From contig CANRFP010000048.1 in NCBI GenBank assembly GCA_947629895.1, forward strand, positions 1 through 9,538: a DNA stretch of 9,538 nucleotides. Reading direction: 5' to 3'. Every line of letters begins with the position of its first letter. Positions within the stretch are counted from its first letter, which is position 1. The notes below the pieces were generated by a model. It worked only from the letters and a program-made list of their open reading frames with translations. It was not told where the DNA came from and made no database searches. This stretch comes from an uncultured Clostridia bacterium. Its GTDB lineage: Bacteria > Bacillota_A > Clostridia > Christensenellales > UBA1242. Positions 6,382 through 9,538 of this stretch are shown here, piece after piece. Position numbers and translations under genes: made by a program.

Positions 6382-7056
6382 CTAATTTTTGCTTGTGTTC
6401 TTATTGCTCTTGCGATTGTAGTACCACATGAGAGAATCGAATTTGGCTTTTTTGTTTGAAGTGGTAATTTCGCTTAAAATATCATCGATAATTTTGTTGA
6501 AAGCCTTGTTGTTAAGATTTTTTGCAAGGGTTTTTATGGTGTTGCTTGTTACAGACCTGTTGTTATATTTCACATTTCGCATTTTGGCATACATTGGCAA
6601 ATAATCACAGACTATATGGTCATATTTTGCATAATCGTCTTTATTATACACGATGGAATTATGGTATTGGCAATACTTTGTGGCAAAAGAAAACAAATTG
6701 GTGCAGCCAATGTTTTTTGCAAGATCGTTGACGAGACTTTGGTCACCATCCTTTACTCTTTGGTCAAAATTAAGATCTTTGCAAATAAATTTAGCAAGTT
6801 GAGCGAGATTAATATTTTGTTTGTGCAAAGATAAATGGGTAGAATTTGTTACATCAATCAAAGAAATTTTCATTGCAACAATTTTCTCGTCATTATTTTG
6901 GGGATATTTATTTAAAACGTCCTTAATCAACCCATATTCTCCGCTTTTGCCATAAATTGGGTCGTTTTCCAGATCATAAAAGGCTTTGTCTAGGGTTTCG
7001 TTTGTTAAAGATTTATCCATTAACATTTTGTTTGTTTGTTCTTTTGTTCTTGGCAT
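6382..7056 (-). CDS. Unrecognised 224-residue protein convergent with the restriction pair
   Basis: I do not recognise this protein with certainty. The frame is good: GGAGG lies eight bases before ATG 7056, and base usage is like its neighbours. It is soluble, Lys/Asn-rich and mostly helical by eye, with no signal peptide or membrane helix. Segments that look conserved are KISLIDVTNSTHL (63-75), NLFSFATKYCQYHN (120-133), YAKYDHIV (142-149) and a C-terminal FDSLMWYYNR (206-215). The order SFAxKYCxYHN...YDxxV loosely recalls small helix-hairpin-helix or OGG-fold DNA-binding proteins, but this is only a pattern impression. A longer frame from 7071 would read through the ribosome site. It ends 253 bp from the end of the nuclease gene, facing it. 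It may belong to the same defence locus or be unrelated. Confidence 0.7.
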   Translation of the reverse strand: MPRTKEQTNKMLMDKSLTNETLDKAFYDLENDPIYGKSGEYGLIKDVLNKYPQNNDEKIVAMKISLIDVTNSTHLSLHKQNINLAQLAKFICKDLNFDQRVKDGDQSLVNDLAKNIGCTNLFSFATKYCQYHNSIVYNKDDYAKYDHIVCDYLPMYAKMRNVKYNNRSVTSNTIKTLAKNLNNKAFNKIIDDILSEITTSNKKAKFDSLMWYYNRKSNKNTSKN

Positions 7057-7064
7057 CTGAATAA

Positions 7065-7069
7065 CCTCC
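7065..7069 (-). promoter_or_regulatory. Ribosome binding site GGAGG for the 224-residue gene
   Basis: The minus strand reads ATGGAGG, then eight bases, then ATG at 7056. This fixes the start at 7056 and rejects ATG 7071, which overlaps the site. Confidence 0.8.
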
Positions 7070-7149
7070 ATAAAGAATTGACAAAAATTGGGATAAAAAT
7101 TTTTCTTAATTGAAACTTTTTTGAGGGGGGCAAGAAAATTTATATAAAT

Positions 7150-7194
7150 TGGTGCAACCGAGCAGATTCGAACTGCTGACCTATCGCTTAGGAG
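7150..7194 (-). other. 3' half of a tRNA-Arg(CCT) gene: probable attachment site (att) of an integrated element
   Basis: On the minus strand, 7194 to 7150 reads as the 3' part of a tRNA. It has anticodon loop CTCCTAA (anticodon CCT, Arg), the 3' strand of the anticodon stem GCGAT, a five-base variable loop and a perfect T-arm (AGCAG TTCGAAT CTGCT). The 3' acceptor strand CGGTTGC and then ACCA complete it. The sequence upstream of the loop (CCAAATTTCTTTT on the minus strand) cannot form the anticodon stem, and no 5' half is present nearby, so it is not a working tRNA gene. Tyrosine integrases often recombine at the anticodon loop and leave exactly this segment, loop to CCA, at the far end of the element. 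By orientation, the element would lie at higher coordinates, with the intact tRNA gene beyond the window. No integrase is visible here. Confidence 0.75.
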
Positions 7195-7330
7195 AAAAGA
7201 AATTTGGTTGTTTTATCTTTTTTGGCGTCAATTTTGGCAATTTTAAGCAAAATTATTGTCAAAATTGGCCTTTTTCATTAAAATTTCACATCTACTTTCT
7301 TATCTTTAACTCAAACGCCATCAAATTTAT

Positions 7331-7383
7331 GGTGGCGAAATGGTGACTTTCTGCCCGCTAATCTGCCCATGGTGACTTTTTGG
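7331..7383. repeat. Short repeat cluster with two ATGGTGACTTT motifs, possible insertion-sequence end
   Basis: The 11-mer ATGGTGACTTT occurs at 7340-7350 and 7369-7379 (29-bp period), with CTGCCC also twice (7351-7356 and 7363-7368). On the minus strand this reads AAAGTCACCAT ... GGGCAGAAAGTCACCATTT. Arrays of short repeats of this kind are typical of the ends of IS21-family insertion sequences; that is recollection and inference, and no transposase is present. The cluster lies immediately 3' of the DUF4143 ATPase gene. Otherwise the 335-bp gap between genes (7057-7391) holds only the tRNA fragment. Confidence 0.4.
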
Positions 7384-7391
7384 TAGTTGAA

Positions 7392-8828
7392 TTATTTAAC
7401 GCGTTGACTTTCAACAAATCCTAGTAAATATAGGAATGCAGGAGCAGGGATTTTATAAATGCTCTTTTTGCCGTAATCAAACTTTCCAAAATCGTTTGCT
7501 CTTTTTGTTATTACCAAGCCTGGGAGTTTCTCGTTGCCTTCTTCAACAATTGCGTCTGTATTACTAATTTTTGATTGCTCTCGATATTTAACTTCAATTA
7601 AAATTGGTGGTAGTTTGACAGATTGCACCACAATATCAATTTCTTTTTCTTTTTTGGGTATGCGGAAATATCCTATTTCTGTACTATCATTATAGTAGAA
7701 AGATTTTATATGTTTATATACGGCAGTTTCAGCAATAACACCTAATTCTTCTGGATTATTTGTGATATCGTCTTTCATTAAGACGGCATTGCGCATCGCT
7801 GCATCGGCAATATAAATCTTATTTTGAGATTTCAGTATTTGTTTTGAACCTATGCTTATTGCAGGGCTAATATAAATTAAATTTGCACTTTCCAAATATT
7901 CAATATATCTTTCTACTGTTTTTCTGTTTACACCATCGAATTCTTTTGAAATAGTGTTTATATTAATGATGTTTGATGAGCTATAGCATAGATATAAGAA
8001 TATTTTTTCAATATCGGTTATATTGCGTATGCCATAAATAGCCGGCAAATCTCTTTTTAATGCTTTGTCTACTATATCTTCCCTTAGAATCCTTTGAGCG
8101 TAAAAATCATCTTTACTTAAAGCTAATTCGGGGAATCCACCCACTTGTAAGTATCGCAAAAAAGGAATTTGCAAACAAGATAATTTGCTAAAGATTTCAG
8201 TTTGCTCCTGCGTAGATTTTAAATATAATTGTGTAGGTTTTATGTCTTTTGGTAAATCCGGGACATCTATTTTTAATAATTGGCAATATTCAAAAAAGGA
8301 TAGGGTAGGAACATGTACAACTTTCCATCTTCCAAGTCCACTTTCAGATACTTTGTTTTGTAAAATTGGGCTTGCAGAACCGGTTGCCATGATTTTAATT
8401 TTGGGATTTTGGTCATATAAAATTTTCAACCAGCTATTCCAATCATCAGCATATTGAATTTCATCAAAGAAACAATAAATTTCATCTGACGATGATATAT
8501 TGTTTCGATAAATTTCTAAAACCTTATCGAATTGATATAATTTTAATAAAGGATGATCAAAAGATACAAATATAATGTTTTTGGCTGGAATTCCATCGTT
8601 TATTAATTTGTCAATTACTTGGTACATTATTGTTGTTTTACCAGTTCTTCTTGCGCCACACAAAATAACAGAACGTCTAATGTCATTATTTAGAAGGGTT
8701 TTTAAAGCATCATAATATGCAAAACGCTTCATTTCTTTGACAAATTCTTTTTGAACAACACCTGTTTGCCACCAAGGATTATAAGAAAACAATAAATTTA
8801 ATATGTTTTCAGTTGTAGCTAATTCCAT
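7392..8828 (-). CDS. AAA_14 / DUF4143 ATP-binding protein
   Basis: This encodes 478 residues, the usual size for the family. An AAA_14 ATPase domain comes first, with Walker A GARRTGKTT (58-66), Walker B CFFDEIQ (119-125) and a GSAS sensor (150-153). The LGRW...LSFFEY segment that typically precedes the C-terminal part follows. GGFPE is at 230-234, and a winged-helix-like stretch (about 272-320) follows. The DUF4143 domain ends with EIDIVV (396-401) and LIEVKY (410-415), which keep the E/D...ExK pattern of a PD-(D/E)xK-like fold. Family members are common in gut Bacillota and archaea, often in variable regions, and their function is unknown. The start at 8828 has AGGAGG four bases upstream; an in-frame ATG at 8852 is rejected because it reads through the ribosome site. 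It has its own promoter and lies on the presumed element side of the tRNA fragment. Confidence 0.88.
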   Translation of the reverse strand: MELATTENILNLLFSYNPWWQTGVVQKEFVKEMKRFAYYDALKTLLNNDIRRSVILCGARRTGKTTIMYQVIDKLINDGIPAKNIIFVSFDHPLLKLYQFDKVLEIYRNNISSSDEIYCFFDEIQYADDWNSWLKILYDQNPKIKIMATGSASPILQNKVSESGLGRWKVVHVPTLSFFEYCQLLKIDVPDLPKDIKPTQLYLKSTQEQTEIFSKLSCLQIPFLRYLQVGGFPELALSKDDFYAQRILREDIVDKALKRDLPAIYGIRNITDIEKIFLYLCYSSSNIININTISKEFDGVNRKTVERYIEYLESANLIYISPAISIGSKQILKSQNKIYIADAAMRNAVLMKDDITNNPEELGVIAETAVYKHIKSFYYNDSTEIGYFRIPKKEKEIDIVVQSVKLPPILIEVKYREQSKISNTDAIVEEGNEKLPGLVITKRANDFGKFDYGKKSIYKIPAPAFLYLLGFVESQRVK

Positions 8829-8832
8829 AAAA

Positions 8833-8838
8833 CCTCCT
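8833..8838 (-). promoter_or_regulatory. Ribosome binding site AGGAGG for the DUF4143 gene
   Basis: A perfect AGGAGG four bases before ATG 8828 decides the start against ATG 8852. Confidence 0.8.
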
Positions 8839-8850
8839 AACGATATTAAC

Positions 8851-8878
8851 ATTATAACACATTTTTATAAAAAATCAA
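8851..8878 (-). promoter_or_regulatory. Promoter of the DUF4143 gene with extended -10
   Basis: The minus strand reads TGTTATAAT: a perfect -10 TATAAT (8856-8851) with the TGn extension. A -35-like TTGATT (8878-8873) lies at 16-bp spacing. The palindromic direct repeats begin about 8 bp upstream of the -35, a position suited to an activator or to a site covering the promoter edge. Confidence 0.65.
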
Positions 8879-8885
8879 ACATTTT

Positions 8886-8947
8886 GGCAATCTTTCCGGG
8901 AAATATTGGTATTATAAGGGCAATCTTTCCGGGAAATATTGGTATTA
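8886..8947. repeat. Two perfect 29-bp direct repeats, each with an internal 19-bp palindrome
   Basis: Identical 29-bp copies lie at 8886-8914 and 8919-8947 (33-bp period, 4-bp spacer TAAG). Each contains AATCTTTCCGGGAAATATT (8889-8907 and 8922-8940), an imperfect inverted repeat centred on TTTCC-G-GGAAA. The spacing is about three helical turns, so two dimers would bind the same face of the DNA. They may be operators for the adjacent DUF4143 promoter, or terminal repeats of a lost insertion sequence (IS21-like ends are arrays of similar repeats). The two options cannot be separated from this window. Confidence 0.8.
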
Positions 8948-9065
8948 GGCATTAAATTTTTCAAATTTTAACCAATTGTAAATATAATATATTTATTATT
9001 AATATTATCATCAAGTGAGCTATCATTATTGATTGTATCATTGTGATGATATAGTTGGGTTGTTA

Positions 9066-9538
9066 TTAATATCTGATTCTGAAATAAGCAAGCAGCATTT
9101 TGTATTGGTCCTGTCCAAAACGGCAAGTTTCAATAAAATAGTTTCTTTCGTTATTCCATTCTTTAAGTCCGCGATAGTATAGCCATTTGTTCGCATCATC
9201 AATGTAAAATGGCACAATGTTGTTTTTTAAGCATTCTTTAAAGGCAATTAGCCTGCCAACACGCCCGTTGCCATCTTGGAAAGGGTGTATGGTTTCAAAT
9301 CTATAATGGAATTCAACAATATCTTCAAAGGCCACTTTTTTAAGAGAGTTATACCAAGTAAGAAGTTTTTTCATTTCTTTTGCCACATTTTCTGGGGGAG
9401 TGGTTTCGATTCCGCCAACAGTGTTTGGCGCAACTTTGTATTGACCGGCGCCATAAGTTTTGGATTGTTCTGTGCCTTCCTTTAAGAAGTGATGCAGATT
9501 TTTTATAAGCGTTTCTGTCAATTCAGCGGTGGCGAAAT
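9066..9538 (-). CDS. Fic-domain protein, C-terminal part (5' end outside the window)
   Basis: The open frame enters from the right edge and ends at TAA 9066-9068. The first in-frame TTG at 9521 is probably not the start, since the frame continues upstream as FATAELTETL. It contains the complete Fic core HPFQDGNGRVGR (encoded at 9252-9287), where the histidine is catalytic and the GNGR loop binds the nucleotide phosphates. It also has GQYKVAPNTVGG...TTPPENV, and ends with ETCRFGQDQYKMLLAYF, the usual tail of this subgroup. Fic enzymes mostly transfer AMP from ATP to a hydroxyl of a target protein. Whether this one carries the inhibitory (S/T)xxxE(G/N) helix at its N-terminus cannot be seen. 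No terminator is clear downstream. It lies on the same strand as the DUF4143 gene, which has its own promoter. Confidence 0.88.
   Translation of the reverse strand, partial: FATAELTETLIKNLHHFLKEGTEQSKTYGAGQYKVAPNTVGGIETTPPENVAKEMKKLLTWYNSLKKVAFEDIVEFHYRFETIHPFQDGNGRVGRLIAFKECLKNNIVPFYIDDANKWLYYRGLKEWNNERNYFIETCRFGQDQYKMLLAYFRIRY

Noticed and set aside
6189..6431. 80-residue plus-strand frame with a Cys-rich end
   Set aside because: No ribosome site or recognisable features; its end is antisense to the 224-residue gene. I see no other gene in 6129-6381.
7149..7346. 65-residue plus-strand frame starting MVQPSRFELLTYRL
   Set aside because: Its first part is the antisense translation of the tRNA fragment, a common false prediction.
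7150..7391. Group I intron splitting tRNA-Arg(CCT) at the anticodon loop
   Set aside because: Such introns exist at this site, but no 5' tRNA half appears in the expected distance to the right, and a protein gene begins at 7392.
9006..9051. Inverted repeat TATCATCA...TGATGATA downstream of the Fic gene as a terminator
   Set aside because: An 8-bp AT-rich stem with a 30-base loop and no T-run; too weak to call.
9528..9538. GGTGGCGAAAT at the window end, also present at 7331-7341, as a direct repeat bounding an element
   Set aside because: Only 11 bp, and the right copy lies inside the open Fic reading frame; likely chance.

Overview
The window is AT-rich bacterial DNA. Most starts have a clear AGGAGG-type ribosome binding site, the sigma-A-like promoters are good, and the genetic code is standard. 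This pattern, plus a small protein of a type common in Clostridia, points to an uncultured member of the Bacillota (Firmicutes). The lineage is inferred from style, not proven.

Left end (1-500): the 3' end of a small membrane-protein gene runs into a repeat field. The field holds a 14-bp perfect hairpin, a 128-bp tandem duplication that includes the last codons of that gene, a REP-like palindrome built on GAGCGAAGCGAA, and a run of 23-bp tandem repeats. A small conserved-looking gene follows (538-774).

Left centre (771-2627, minus strand): a promoter drives a RimK/D-Ala-D-Ala-ligase-like ATP-grasp ligase, then a GT8-family glycosyltransferase that ends in an intrinsic terminator. The pair is probably one operon making or decorating a surface or peptide-linked product; the substrate is unknown.

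Centre (2688-6128, plus strand): a strong divergent promoter (TTGACA-N17-TAAAAT) drives a two-gene restriction system. It consists of an McrB-like AAA+ NTPase with a large unrecognised N-terminal region and a LlaJI-type PD-(D/E)xK endonuclease 9 bp downstream. The NTPase should translocate on or remodel DNA and activate the nuclease. No methyltransferase is encoded in the window. Converging on the pair is an unrecognised 224-residue protein (6382-7056, minus).

Right part (7057-9538): at 7150-7194 lies the 3' half of a tRNA-Arg(CCT) gene, from anticodon loop to CCA, with no 5' half. This is the expected signature of one end of an integrated element; by orientation the element would extend rightward. 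To the right are an AAA_14/DUF4143 ATPase gene flanked by two different short-repeat clusters (7331-7383 and 8886-8947) and the C-terminal part of a Fic-domain protein that runs off the window end.

Overall this looks like an accessory or defence region next to ordinary metabolic genes, with several layers of repeat and mobile-element debris. The restriction pair belongs to known families. The least explained pieces are the 224-residue convergent gene, the N-terminal region of the McrB-like protein, and the palindromic 29-bp direct repeats at 8886-8947.
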